Assembly: GCA_009841145.1 (NCBI GenBank)
Contig: VXMJ01000093.1
Location: forward strand, 29,257 to 93,256
DNA length: 64,000 nt
DNA from: Caldilineaceae bacterium SB0661_bin_34
Lineage (GTDB): Bacteria > Chloroflexota > Anaerolineae > Caldilineales > Caldilineaceae
Direction: 5' to 3'
Position 1 is the stretch's first letter, and each line of letters begins with the position of its first letter. Below the pieces are notes generated by a model that worked only from the letters and a program-made list of their open reading frames with translations, was not told the DNA's origin and made no database searches. A program made the position numbers and the translations under genes. Below, piece by piece: positions 9,517 to 19,288 of this stretch.

Positions 9517-9750
9517 ATGTTGCATCCCCGCGTCCTGTTCCGGGCCCTGCTTCCAGTGCTGGCTGGCTGCATCATGTCTGCGCGCGACGAACCGTCGCCC
9601 GCAGAGGTCGAGACCGTGGTTGAGGAAGTTGCGGAACCGGCACAGGTGCCAACGTTTACGCCCACACCTGTGCCCATAGGACAGCGGCCAACCCCGGCAC
9701 CGAGCCCCCTACGGGCGGCTAGGCCTACGAGGGCAACCCGAAGTGATTAG
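9517..9750 (+). CDS. Short putative lipoprotein
   Basis: Lipobox-like LLPVLAGC followed by a PTFTPTPVP linker; truncated-looking. Confidence 0.45.
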   Translation: MLHPRVLFRALLPVLAGCIMSARDEPSPAEVETVVEEVAEPAQVPTFTPTPVPIGQRPTPAPSPLRAARPTRATRSD

Positions 9751-9868
9751 GCAGACAGCCAGGCCCAACCCCAACAAGCCATGTGTATCGGACCCGTCAC
9801 ACGGTTGTCAAGGTCTTGAGGTTGTACGAACCCGGAACAGGGTCGGCAGTCCAGTCGTGTTTGCCGGT

Positions 9869-9888
9869 CCGCAAACGGCCGTTTGCGG
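9869..9888. repeat. Palindrome CCGCAAACGGCCGTTTGCGG (copy 2, perfect)
   Basis: Perfect 20-bp palindrome; differs from copy 1 at one base. Confidence 0.8.
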
Positions 9889-9987
9889 GACGCAGGCTGC
9901 GAGTGCGGCTCCCCTACACTGGGGGACGGAACCGTCGGCCGCCGCCATGACACTCCGATCTTGAACCGACAACCGGGAACCTGCCTC

Positions 9988-11026
9988 ATGCGAATTTGCG
10001 CCTTTCGCGCCCGCGGTCCCGGATCAGGGTGGTGGACTGCCGGACGGGGTGGCCTGATCGTGCTCTGCGCCCTGTTGTTCGGTCTGGGCGCCTGCCGGGG
10101 GCCCCAACTAGGTCTGCATTTCGTGGATCGGAAGGTGCTGGAGGACCTCTATCGCTGGAATGGAGGTGTCCACTGGTACCGTCAGGAAAACTGGAAGCAG
10201 GGCGATCTTAATTGGGAAGGCGTGACCACCCACCAGTCAGGCCACGTCCAGGAGTTGCAGTTGTCCGCCAACGGGCTGCACGGGCCACTGCCCGGCCTGG
10301 ACCCGCCCCAGTGGCTGGACCTGGAGGTGCTGGACCTGTCCGGGAACCGATTGCAGGGGCCCTTCCCGCAGGCCCTGGCGTTGTTGCCCCGGCTGCGTGT
10401 CCTGGATCTGGGGTCCGGCCCTTGGGTGGGCTGCCTGCCAGCGGCCTGGCGGCACGGCGGGGTGGACGTGCGGAGTCCGGCTTTGCCTTTCTGTGGGGAC
10501 GCGGCGGATCGGGCCACGATGGCGGCGGTGATGGCAGCCACTCGCGACCGGGAGGGGTGGCAGGCATTGCATTGTGCCGTGGGAGAAGCTCTCGCGCTGT
10601 CATCCTGTTGGGGCGATCCGCGGACGCCCCTGTCCCTCTGGCGGGGGGTAACCACCGATCCGATGGGACGGGTCATGGGTCCGGACCTGAATTACAGACA
10701 CCCCCAGTTGACTGGGCCTATTCCGCCCGCCCTAGTCCAACTGGCCGCCCTGGAGTGGTTGGACTTGGGGTCCTATCAGTTGACTGGCCCGATCCCCCCC
10801 GGCAATGGGCCAGGCAGTTTCTCTGAGGTATCTGAATCTGTCGCACAATCAACTGGCGGGATCCATTCCCCCGGAACTCGGCCAACTCGCGAATCTGTGG
10901 GGGCTGAATCTGTCGCATAATCAATTGACGGGGTGCCTGCCCCGAGAGTGGCAAAACATATCAGGCCCCATTGTCTCTTTCGGTAACGCGCAGGGCCGGG
11001 ACGAACTTTCTTTCTGCCCGACTTGA
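9988..11026 (+). pseudogene. LRR lipoprotein, frame broken at a C7 tract (10794-10800)
   Basis: LEVLDLSGNRLQGPFPQAL...LEWLDLGSYQLTGPIPP in frame 1; LRYLNLSHNQLAGSIPPELGQLANLWGLNLSHNQLTGCLPREW in frame 2, joined at GATCCCCCCCGG. Confidence 0.75.
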
Positions 11027-11539
11027 GGCCCATCACCCCCATTCTCCTCCCGAGGCCCACTCCCGCCTAGCCCGTTGCCGCTAGCCACCACTGATACACA
11101 GTGCGGGAGTATCGGACAACCACTTGTTTGCCGGCTCTCTGCCAAGTCCAAGGCCTCCGACCAGACTGGCAGTGCCTACAGGCCGTGGTCCGCCTGGCCG
11201 GGGCCTGAGCCTTTCGGAGATCCGGTGTTTCCTGTGGCGCAGCGAGGTCTGGACGGTACCCAAACACATCTGCCGTTGGCAGACTGAGGCCATGGTGGGA
11301 GCCATCAATCCGTCACTCGTACAAGACATCGGATCCTTGCCGGTAATCCAACCCGCCGGTTTCCGAACCGGATAGGGTGAGCCGACCGCACCGCTACGGT
11401 GTCATGCATTCGAACGGTCTCGCCAATCCCGCCTTGGGGTTGGCATGCAGGCCCGGCATGAACCGGCTCCCCACCCCTGTCCATATCCGCGGTGTACCCG
11501 CCGCGTACCTTCAGGACAAACGCCTTGGTCCTCCTCTAT

Positions 11540-11880
11540 ACGGTACATCCTCTGAGGGGTAGAATGTCCGAGTTGCGCATGCCCTCCCGATGTCCCGGAG
11601 GCGATCCCCTGTTGACAGCTTGGTTCACACACCGCCTGCGTCGCCCCCGCACGGGCCAAGTGCCGCAGCAAGCGGCGAATTCCGGGTCGCTGTTTGCGAA
11701 GCGATGTACGGGACCTTCCGCCATGGACACATCCAACAGGGCATTTGACACATCGATACCCATGACCATTGGCAGACTGCATCGAAACCCACCGGATCGG
11801 AACTTGCCGGCCTGAACCCAGCAGCGGTCCAGCAGTTGTTGTAGCTGGCATGTCTTCGGATCCTCCTCGCCATGCACCAC
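11540..11880 (-). pseudogene. IS110-family transposase N-terminal remnant
   Basis: VMGIDVSNALLDVSMAEGPVHRFANSDPEFAA resembles the IS110 N-terminal 'GIDVSK..LDVA' motif; no full-length partner. Confidence 0.6.
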
Positions 11881-12053
11881 TGCCTAGCCCGACTGGATTG
11901 GAAGAACCACCACTAGTGGGAGGCCTGTGTGGTCACTGTTGCATGCAGGTTTGCAACGGAAGAATCGGGCTGCCCTGAATTTGGTGGTGGGGTGACAATG
12001 CATACGGCCCGGACGCAAGATGTTGAAAGGGAGTACAGCAGAGGAGACTGCCG

Positions 12054-13763
12054 ATGTGGTCCGTGAAGATCCTGATCCAGGCTCTGACCACATGTCTTTT
12101 CCTGCTCCTGGCAGCGGGATGTGTGGCCCGGGAGGCCCGGGCCTCCCAGTTTGAGCACCTGCCGGTCGGAGCCAAAGCCCGTCTGGGCCGGGGTACCGTT
12201 GAAGCCATGCAGTATGCGCCGAATGGCACGCGCCTGGCTGTTGGAGGCAGCGCAGGCCTCTGGTTGTATGACCAGGCCTACGAAGTCGAGTTCCTGCTCA
12301 CAGGTGAATCTCCGCCGACCATACTCCAGGGAAGAAGGAATGTCCGCAGCGTAGCCTTCAGTCCCGATAGCCAGACCCTGGCCAGTGTCAGCGCGGACCA
12401 CACAGAGCTTTGGGGCGACGGCGCCGTCCACCTGTGGGATTTGGCCACGGGCACTCTCCAACACACCCTGCAGGGCCATGGGTTGGATGATGTCTGGAGT
12501 GTGGCCTTCAGTCCCGACGGCCGGACCCTGGCCAGTGCCGGCGGCGACCGGACCATCCGCCTGTGGGACGTGGCCACGGCCACCCTCCGGCATTCCCTGG
12601 AAAGTCCGCATAGCATTTGGAGTGTGGCCTTCAGTCCCGACGGCCAGACCCTGGCCAGTGCCGGCGAGGACGGCACAATCCGCCTGTGGGATATGACCAC
12701 GGCCACCCTCCGGCACACCTTGCAGGGTCATACGGATCGGGTTCGCAGCGTGGCCTTCAATCCCGACGGCCACATCCTGGCCAGTGGCAGCGAGGACCAC
12801 ACCGTCCGCCTGTGGGACGTGGCCACGGCCACCCTCCGGCACACCTTGCAGGACCATACGGATCAGGTCCGCAGTGTGGCTTTCAGTCCCGACGGCCACA
12901 TCCTGGCCAGTGGCAGCGACGACCACACCGTCCGTCTGTGGGATGTGGCCACGGCCACCCTCCGGCACACCCTGCAGGCCCATGACGACTGGGTGGGCAT
13001 CGTGGCTTTCAGACCTGACGGCCATATCCTAGCCAGTGTCAGCGGAAACCGCATCATTCGCCTGTGGGGCATGACCACAGCCACCCTCCAACATACCCTG
13101 GAAGACCATACCTATCAGATCGTCAGTGTGGCCTTCAGTCCCGACGGCCAGACCTTGGCCAGTATCAGCTGGGACCGCACCATCCTGTTGTGGGACGTGG
13201 CTATGGCCACCCTCCGGCACACCCTGCAGGGTCATGGGTTGGAAGAGGTCCGCAGCGTGGCCTTCAGTCCCGACGGCCACATCCTGGCCAGTGGCAGCGA
13301 GGGCCGCACAATTCGCTTATGGGATATAACCACAGCCACCCTCCGGCACACCCTGCGGGGTTATGGGTTGGAAGAGGTCCGCAGTGTGGCCTTTAGTCCC
13401 GACGGCCGGACCCTGGCCAGTGGCAGCGACGACCACACCATCCGTCTGTGGGACACAGCCACGGGTACTTTCCAACACGCCCTGCAAGGCCATGGGGACT
13501 GGGGTGACTGGGGCTGGGTCCCCAGCGTGGCCTTCAGTCCCGACGGTCGGACCCTGGCTGGTGCCGGCGGCGACGGCACCGTCCGCCTGTGGGATGTGAG
13601 CACAGGTACCCTTCGGCATACCCTCCACGGGCATAGGATTGCGGCCTTCCATGTGGTATTCAGTCCCGATGGCCAGACTCTGGCCAGTGCCAGTTTGGAC
13701 GGCACAATCCTGTTGTGGGATATGGACGCGGTGGAGATTGCCGCAGTTAACCCAGCGCGGTGA
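12054..13763 (+). CDS. WD40-repeat lipoprotein
   Basis: Lipobox LLLAAGC; about a dozen repeats of VxSVAFSPDGxxLASGSxDxTIRLWDxxTATLRHTLQGH. Confidence 0.95.
   Translation: MWSVKILIQALTTCLFLLLAAGCVAREARASQFEHLPVGAKARLGRGTVEAMQYAPNGTRLAVGGSAGLWLYDQAYEVEFLLTGESPPTILQGRRNVRSVAFSPDSQTLASVSADHTELWGDGAVHLWDLATGTLQHTLQGHGLDDVWSVAFSPDGRTLASAGGDRTIRLWDVATATLRHSLESPHSIWSVAFSPDGQTLASAGEDGTIRLWDMTTATLRHTLQGHTDRVRSVAFNPDGHILASGSEDHTVRLWDVATATLRHTLQDHTDQVRSVAFSPDGHILASGSDDHTVRLWDVATATLRHTLQAHDDWVGIVAFRPDGHILASVSGNRIIRLWGMTTATLQHTLEDHTYQIVSVAFSPDGQTLASISWDRTILLWDVAMATLRHTLQGHGLEEVRSVAFSPDGHILASGSEGRTIRLWDITTATLRHTLRGYGLEEVRSVAFSPDGRTLASGSDDHTIRLWDTATGTFQHALQGHGDWGDWGWVPSVAFSPDGRTLAGAGGDGTVRLWDVSTGTLRHTLHGHRIAAFHVVFSPDGQTLASASLDGTILLWDMDAVEIAAVNPAR
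12330..13730 (+). repeat. Near-identical ~126-nt tandem repeats encoding WD40 blades
   Basis: Recurrent GTGGCCTTCAGTCCCGACGGCCACATCCTGGCCAGTGGCAGCGA...CTGTGGGACGTGGCCACGGCCACCCTCCGGCACACC. Confidence 0.9.
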
Positions 13764-14046
13764 CAGCAAAAAAGGCAGGGCCGTGGCCAAGGTGTTTGAT
13801 GCATATTGGGTAGCGACCATGGTCCCGGACGACATCCGATGGTGGTGTCCAACAACTGTGCCAGATGTCACCCGGTGCCATCCAGCCAGTGCCGAACTCC
13901 AAGGAATACTTTGCTCTTCGTCTCCAATGTCCACAGGTCTAAAAATGTGGTTGCCCCGGCTGTAGTGGCAGGGCAATTGCAAGATTGTGTTGCGGGAGCG
14001 CTTGTCTAGGACCGGGGCTCCTTGTTGACCCCATGGAGGCCCCGTC

Positions 14047-14500
14047 ATGACTCCTTGCCTGGCCGCGTCCCTGCGGAGCTGTCTGGAGGATATGTCGGAT
14101 TCTCGCAGTGCCCATGCCCGCCGTCACCCGTTCACATCCATTCTCTTCCTGGCCCTGACCGCCGTCATTGGCGGTGCCGACACCTGGGTGGAGGTGGAGG
14201 AGTTCGGTCGGGACCACCGCGCCTGGTTTGAGCGGTGGCTGTGTCTGCCGCACGGCATCTCCTCCCACGACACCTTTGGCCGGGTCTTCGCCCTCCCCGA
14301 CCCGGAGCAACTGGAAGCGGGGTTTGCCCGGTGGGTGCAGGCCCGGCACGACCAAATGACGGACTAGGTGGTGGCTCTGGATGGCAAGTACGGTGCCGCC
14401 TCCGCCGTCAAGGGCGCCAGGGTGATGGCTGCCAACAGTGGGGCCGCCGGCAACGGCCCGGGACCCAAGATTTTGACAAATGCACGGGCATCAACAGCTG
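14047..14500 (+). pseudogene. ISAs1-family transposase remnant (N-terminal half, internal stop and frameshift)
   Basis: HPFTSILFLALTAVIGGADTWVEVEEFGRDHRAWFERWLCLPHGISSHDTFGRVFALPDPEQLEAGFARWVQ, stop, then VVALDGKYGAAS. Confidence 0.75.
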
Positions 14501-14728
14501 CCGGACCTGGTCGTGTACGCGTGGGAGCCGACCGCACCGCAACCGGGTGGCATGGCAGCTCCGACCAGGGCGGGTTCCGCTGTCCCGCAAACGCTCGTTT
14601 ATGCAGCGGTCGCGCGACCCAGGCCATCCGCGCCGCGGCCCCTCGGCCGCACCTACCGCAAAATCCCGTCCCGAAACCAGAAACACTTCCCTGTCCCGAA
14701 AGCAGCTACGCAACCTGCCTGGATCCCA

Positions 14729-16018
14729 TCACATTCGGAGCGTAGTGGACCCGAAACCGGATTCAAGCGCATTGGCCAGCTGATACAGATCACGGGAATG
14801 CATCCCCAAACCTTGATCGCGCCAAATCCGGCAAACTATGCCGTCAATGTTCCTCTCCGAATCGGGCGGCGCATCCCGGCCAGCGCGATAGAAGAGCAGT
14901 CGACTCCCGCCATACATCCATGATGTCGAAAAGCCCGGCGGCCGCGACTGTCTCCAACGCCGGAACTCCGGCAACTCTTCGTGATGGGCGTCCATCCAGG
15001 CCTCCTGCCCAACCTGTACAACGACCAGTCCCAGTGAGCCGGGCACAAGACTCCAGTCCCCATGATTGTTCTTGAGTGTTGCTCGTATGCCTGGTGTCAC
15101 CTGTCCTCCCAGACGCTGTAGCCGCGCTGCGCCATCAAAGAACCGGAAGGTCTCGATCAGACTCTCGACCACATACGGAAAAAAGATGGGATAGGGCGTC
15201 TGGCTCTTGAGGAGGTTTTCTCCATGCAGTCCGGTCGACTGCCCAAATTTCGTTGTGGGTTCCGCGTAGTACCTTGTGTCCATGTACACCTTGCTTGCGC
15301 CGCCGTACGAGTCGTCATAGATAGTCAGTACATCAGCGACGGTCGCTATTGGCTCACCCACCAGCTCCAATCGCGCATTCGGTTCGCAACGAGCGAACCT
15401 GCTGTCCGCTTCCTGCCGATGTGCATCGTCAAGGGTCTCGTACAGACACGTCAACGAGTGATGCTTGCCAGGATCCTTCATAGACCGCATCAAGTCTGCC
15501 TTCATCACAAGTTCGGCGGCCATGACCAACAGGTGCAAGGCAGGCATGATTTCCACAACCGACCTCGGAGGCCGTCCACTGGGCATCACCGCTCCATACG
15601 CTGCAAGGTAACGTTCCGCGAAACGCGCCATCAGTTCTGGGCTACCATGCTGATCCACTACGGTGCCATCCTGGATCGTCCCCTCCTGGCTTGGCAAGAC
15701 TTCCCTCGTATCAGTCAGGCACACAGCCGGATACTGCACAGTAGCGCACTGTCCGCGGCTGTCCGTCATGTTGATCATCGCTAGCATACGCTCCACCCCA
15801 GGTTGGTGGCCATCGCCAGACTGTTGCTGGCCTGACGCTCTGCTAGCTTGACCAAAGTGGTACGAGAACTCGGTTTGGATTTCCCGGCCACATTTCGCAC
15901 AGGTGTACGGCTGTTCTACTTGCATCGGCCTGCCGAGTGTGGCCAAGTTGTGGCAATAGATCCGAACGGCTCCCGGCAGGAATTCTTGTTGACCACATTG
16001 ATGACACTGTCCTTCCAT
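14729..16018 (-). CDS. Uncharacterised protein with N-terminal zinc ribbon-like CxxC motifs and a possible HEPN-like segment
   Basis: 429 aa; CHQCGQQ...YTCAKCGREIQTEFSYHFGQ; MPALHLLVMAAELVMKADLMRSMKDPGKHHSLTCLYETLDDAHRQ. Confidence 0.65.
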   Translation of the reverse strand: MEGQCHQCGQQEFLPGAVRIYCHNLATLGRPMQVEQPYTCAKCGREIQTEFSYHFGQASRASGQQQSGDGHQPGVERMLAMINMTDSRGQCATVQYPAVCLTDTREVLPSQEGTIQDGTVVDQHGSPELMARFAERYLAAYGAVMPSGRPPRSVVEIMPALHLLVMAAELVMKADLMRSMKDPGKHHSLTCLYETLDDAHRQEADSRFARCEPNARLELVGEPIATVADVLTIYDDSYGGASKVYMDTRYYAEPTTKFGQSTGLHGENLLKSQTPYPIFFPYVVESLIETFRFFDGAARLQRLGGQVTPGIRATLKNNHGDWSLVPGSLGLVVVQVGQEAWMDAHHEELPEFRRWRQSRPPGFSTSWMYGGSRLLFYRAGRDAPPDSERNIDGIVCRIWRDQGLGMHSRDLYQLANALESGFGSTTLRM

Positions 16019-16753
16019 AAGATCTCCTCGGTACCCAGGGGATTTTGCCGCCCATGGTGAACGGCAACGAACATCACATGCATCCGACGAACCGGCTTGG
16101 TTTGCCCTGATTTCGAGCCAATTCCTCGGCCGGGCTCCAAACAGAGGCGCTGTGCTTCGATTCCTGGACGATTTTAGGGCTCCGAGGTACTACAACACCC
16201 CTTGGGAGCCAGGGGAATCTCTCGAATCAGGGCAGCTTGGGCAGGTCGGCCATCCCAACAACACGCAATTGACCCTTGGGAGCGGCCGCCTTCTCCGCCG
16301 CCCTTCGAATGAACGCGGTGGCATGACTGAGCTTACGAACGGGGATGATGGCTGCTACGTCTGTGGACATGACCCGTGCAGGTGCAGCCCTGAACCCGAC
16401 GATGACGAACCGCAATGCGAGCTGTGCGACGGACGGGATGATGTGAAGCAACGGCAGCTTCAGATCATGCCTCATGGTTCGGTGTTGCCCTACTGTTTGC
16501 CTCTCTGCCGGGTTGAAGTTCCAGAGCGTGGCACCCTGCGGGGCCAAGCATGAACATTCCCGTTCCGTCCATTCGGCCGCGGTTCGGACCTGGGGCAAAA
16601 GGCAGCGTTTTTGGAACTCAGGTCGTTACGCACCGATCCGGCGCGCCCGGCCGACGGCCGCCACCGTTCCAAATAAGCATCCGAAAACAACGTGCCGTAC
16701 GGAGCCGCCAAACCGTTTCCGGTACAATGCTGCAACCACACGGAGGAACCTGC

Positions 16754-17368
16754 ATGCACGAATTGACCCAAGGGCTGGCCGACGACCCGAGTCAGGACAG
16801 CCGTACGCGTGCGCGCCTTGATCAGTCAATGGTTGGCGCGCAGCGGCTTGACATCTGCACCAGCTACATAAGCAGAGCGGATTTGGAGCAGTTGTGCGAC
16901 TGGCTGGACCGAATGGACAACAAAGCCAGGGTGCGAGTGTTGATCGGCATGGCGGCCGATGGTTGGGAGGATTGGGGCAAAGACGAAATCACCATCAGGG
17001 CCGAACCTTTCTTTCTGGCCCAACACTTCAGACCCGACCAAAAATATGATCAAGACGCGATTCCGTTATTGGAGCGGCTGAAACGGCAGGAGGCCGACGG
17101 GCGCCTGATCGTGAAGTTGCGCCACCCGCGCAGTGCCCTGCACGCCACACTCTATGTTTGGACCGATGCGGCCGGTCGGGAGGAGGCATGGCACGCCAAC
17201 ATGCCGCAGTTGGCCAGCACCCGCGACTTCGTGGCCTGGTTCGACGCGCGCTGGCGGGAACAGGATTCGGTCGGTGGTCCGAAACTGGTGGAAGAAGCCC
17301 GACAGGTCGTAGTGGCCAATCGGCCGGACCAGTATGGGAAAATCCGCGCGGCACGCGCCGGACGATGA
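16754..17368 (+). CDS. PLD-like domain protein (possibly truncated)
   Basis: SMVGAQRLDICTSYISRADLEQLCDWLDRM...VRVLIGMA...IVKLRHPRSALHATLYVWTDAAG. PLD-like fold suggested, but the HKD motif is not canonical. Confidence 0.5.
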   Translation: MHELTQGLADDPSQDSRTRARLDQSMVGAQRLDICTSYISRADLEQLCDWLDRMDNKARVRVLIGMAADGWEDWGKDEITIRAEPFFLAQHFRPDQKYDQDAIPLLERLKRQEADGRLIVKLRHPRSALHATLYVWTDAAGREEAWHANMPQLASTRDFVAWFDARWREQDSVGGPKLVEEARQVVVANRPDQYGKIRAARAGR

Positions 17369-17401
17369 CAGCCGCAGGCAACCTGCACCGGAGTTGAAGG
17401 C

Positions 17402-17986
17402 ATGAAATTCGGTTACGCGCGGGTATCGACCCACGATCAGCACCACGACCTGCAGCTCGACGCGCTGCGGGCCGCGGGCTGCGAACGCATCTTCACCGAC
17501 AACTGCTCCGGCGCGACCGCCTGCGCGGACCGGCCGCAGCTCCAACAGATGCGCGCCCAGCTCCGGCCCGGCGACGTGATCGTGATCTGGAAGCTCGACC
17601 GCCTGGGCCGCAACCTGCGCGACCTGCTCGTGTTCGTCAGCGACCTCGAGGGCGACGGCATCGAGTTCATATCGCTGACCGAGCAGATGGACACGACCAC
17701 CATGATGGGGCGGCTGGTGTTCCAGATCTTCGGCGCGCTGGCCGAATACGAGCGCAGCCTGATCTCCGAACGAACGAAGGCCGGCCTCGCATCCGCCCGG
17801 GCGCGGGGCCGCAAGGGCGGACGCGGCCGCAAGTTCGGCGACGCGCAGGTCCGGCGTGCGGCCGAACTGATGCGCGCCGGCCAGCTGACGGTGGACGAAA
17901 TCTGCGCCACGATGGGGATCGGCCGCACGACCCTCTACCGCTACATCACGCCCGAGGGCGACATCCGCCCGGAGCCGCGGCCGTGA
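17402..17986 (+). CDS. Serine recombinase/resolvase (Hin/Tn3-like)
   Basis: MKFGYARVSTHDQHHDLQLDALRAAGCERIFTD...VIWKLDRLGRNLRDLL...GRLVFQIFGALAEYERSLISERTKAGL, C-terminal HTH. Confidence 0.95.
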   Translation: MKFGYARVSTHDQHHDLQLDALRAAGCERIFTDNCSGATACADRPQLQQMRAQLRPGDVIVIWKLDRLGRNLRDLLVFVSDLEGDGIEFISLTEQMDTTTMMGRLVFQIFGALAEYERSLISERTKAGLASARARGRKGGRGRKFGDAQVRRAAELMRAGQLTVDEICATMGIGRTTLYRYITPEGDIRPEPRP

Positions 17987-18936
17987 GGATCGAGTTCGAG
18001 CAAGGGGTGCCGTCCAAGGCCGATCTGGCCGACCTGCTCGCCCAGTGGCGCGCGGTCACAATCCCCGCAAAAATGAAATACGCGTGGATGCTCGCAGTGC
18101 GCGTGCGTTGGAGCACCTACGCGGCCGCCACGCGCGACCTCGAGCAGCCCTTTCAAGACCTCAACCACGATGAGGTGGCCGATCTGCTCGACAAGGGCCA
18201 TGCGCCCGCCCGCCGGTGCGAAGCCGCGCAGCTCGACGACGTGCGCGCCTACGACCAGGCCATGGTGCAGATGCTCCAGCTGTGGGACGACGAGGAACCG
18301 CTGACTATCGACCATCTGCACGCCGCGCACCGAACCATGATGGACCTGCGGTTCGACAACGGGATCGAGAACGACGACTGGCCGCTCGGTGCGTTCAAAA
18401 CGAAACCCACGGCTGCGGGGGCCGCGTACACAATGGCGGAGTGCGCGCACCCCGCCGTCGTGCCCGCCCTGATGGACGAGATCGTGTGCCGCGCCAATGT
18501 GCGCGTCGCCGCGATGCTCCGCAGTCCGGGCCAATTCGATCCATCCTGGGCGATCGCAGCGCTGCACTATGAATTGATTGCGATCCAGCCGTACGCCGAC
18601 GGCAATCATCGGATTGCAATCTGGCTCGACAACTGGATGTGCATGGCGGCCGGCTACCCGCCGCTCGTGATCCATGAGAACCGGTACGACGAGTATTTGC
18701 GCGCCCTGTCGGCCATGAAATCCTTTGCCTTGCCGGACGACCCGCAGGTTGACCTGCCGACCGTCCGGCAGATGGCGATCAGCGCCATCGACATCCAACC
18801 CCTGCGCGACTTCTATGCGCTCCGCCTGGCCGAAAGCCTGGCGTTCTCCACGGCGATTGCCGGGGGCCATGCGGTGGCGTTGATCGATGGCGGGCACGCC
18901 GCAGAGCTCGAACACGACCTCGGAGGACCACCATGA
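17983..18936 (+). CDS. Fic-fold protein with degenerate active-site motif
   Basis: LHYELIAIQPYADGNHRIAIWLDNWM in place of HPFxxGNGRxxR; GTGA overlap with the resolvase. Confidence 0.8.
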   Translation: MRIEFEQGVPSKADLADLLAQWRAVTIPAKMKYAWMLAVRVRWSTYAAATRDLEQPFQDLNHDEVADLLDKGHAPARRCEAAQLDDVRAYDQAMVQMLQLWDDEEPLTIDHLHAAHRTMMDLRFDNGIENDDWPLGAFKTKPTAAGAAYTMAECAHPAVVPALMDEIVCRANVRVAAMLRSPGQFDPSWAIAALHYELIAIQPYADGNHRIAIWLDNWMCMAAGYPPLVIHENRYDEYLRALSAMKSFALPDDPQVDLPTVRQMAISAIDIQPLRDFYALRLAESLAFSTAIAGGHAVALIDGGHAAELEHDLGGPP

Positions 18937-19013
18937 GCGACTTCGACTTGGACAACGATTTCGCCCACCGGCCGATGGCCGCCCAGAAGGTCCGCGACGA
19001 GAGGGAACCATGA
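18933..19013 (+). CDS. 26-aa ORF in a coupled chain
   Basis: MSDFDLDNDFAHRPMAAQKVRDEREP*; ATGA overlaps with the genes on both sides. Confidence 0.4.
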   Translation: MSDFDLDNDFAHRPMAAQKVRDEREP

Positions 19014-19288
19014 AGGCATTGAGTGAACTGCGCAGCGAACTGGTTGCATTCCACGGGTACCCAGTGCAGGTCGAAGTCGCCATCGCTGCCTGGCATCCAC
19101 GGAAAGAACAAATCATGTTGAACCGAAGGAGCGATACATCCCTTGCGCTGTATCGCTACCCGACGCCGGACGGCGCACCAACCCTGGCCGAAGGCTGGGC
19201 TCCCGCGTCCAGCTACTACCCCGAACCAGCGGCGGGCCGTCGCCCACCCTCATGGGAACCTCCATGCCCCATTTCGACGAAGCCCTGA
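19010..19288 (+). CDS. Hypothetical protein (92 aa) in the coupled chain
   Basis: Starts at an ATGA overlap with the preceding ORF: MKALSELRSELVAFHGYPVQVEVAIAAWHPRKEQIML... Confidence 0.45.
   Translation: MKALSELRSELVAFHGYPVQVEVAIAAWHPRKEQIMLNRRSDTSLALYRYPTPDGAPTLAEGWAPASSYYPEPAAGRRPPSWEPPCPISTKP

Noticed and set aside
11913-13025. Minus-strand ORF with repeating GVPEGGRGHIPQADGAVLAATGQ units
   Set aside because: The repetition is the antisense reading of the WD40 DNA repeats; no independent support for expression.
12330-13730. Regular direct repeats considered as a CRISPR array
   Set aside because: The repeats are in-frame coding WD40 blades; no short repeat/unique spacer structure and no cas genes in the window.
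16324-16553. Small Cys-rich ORF (CYVCGHDPCRCSPEPDDDEPQCELCDG)
   Set aside because: Zinc-knuckle-like spacing is suggestive, but the ORF is short, lacks homology I recognise, and sits in IS-relic DNA; not enough support.
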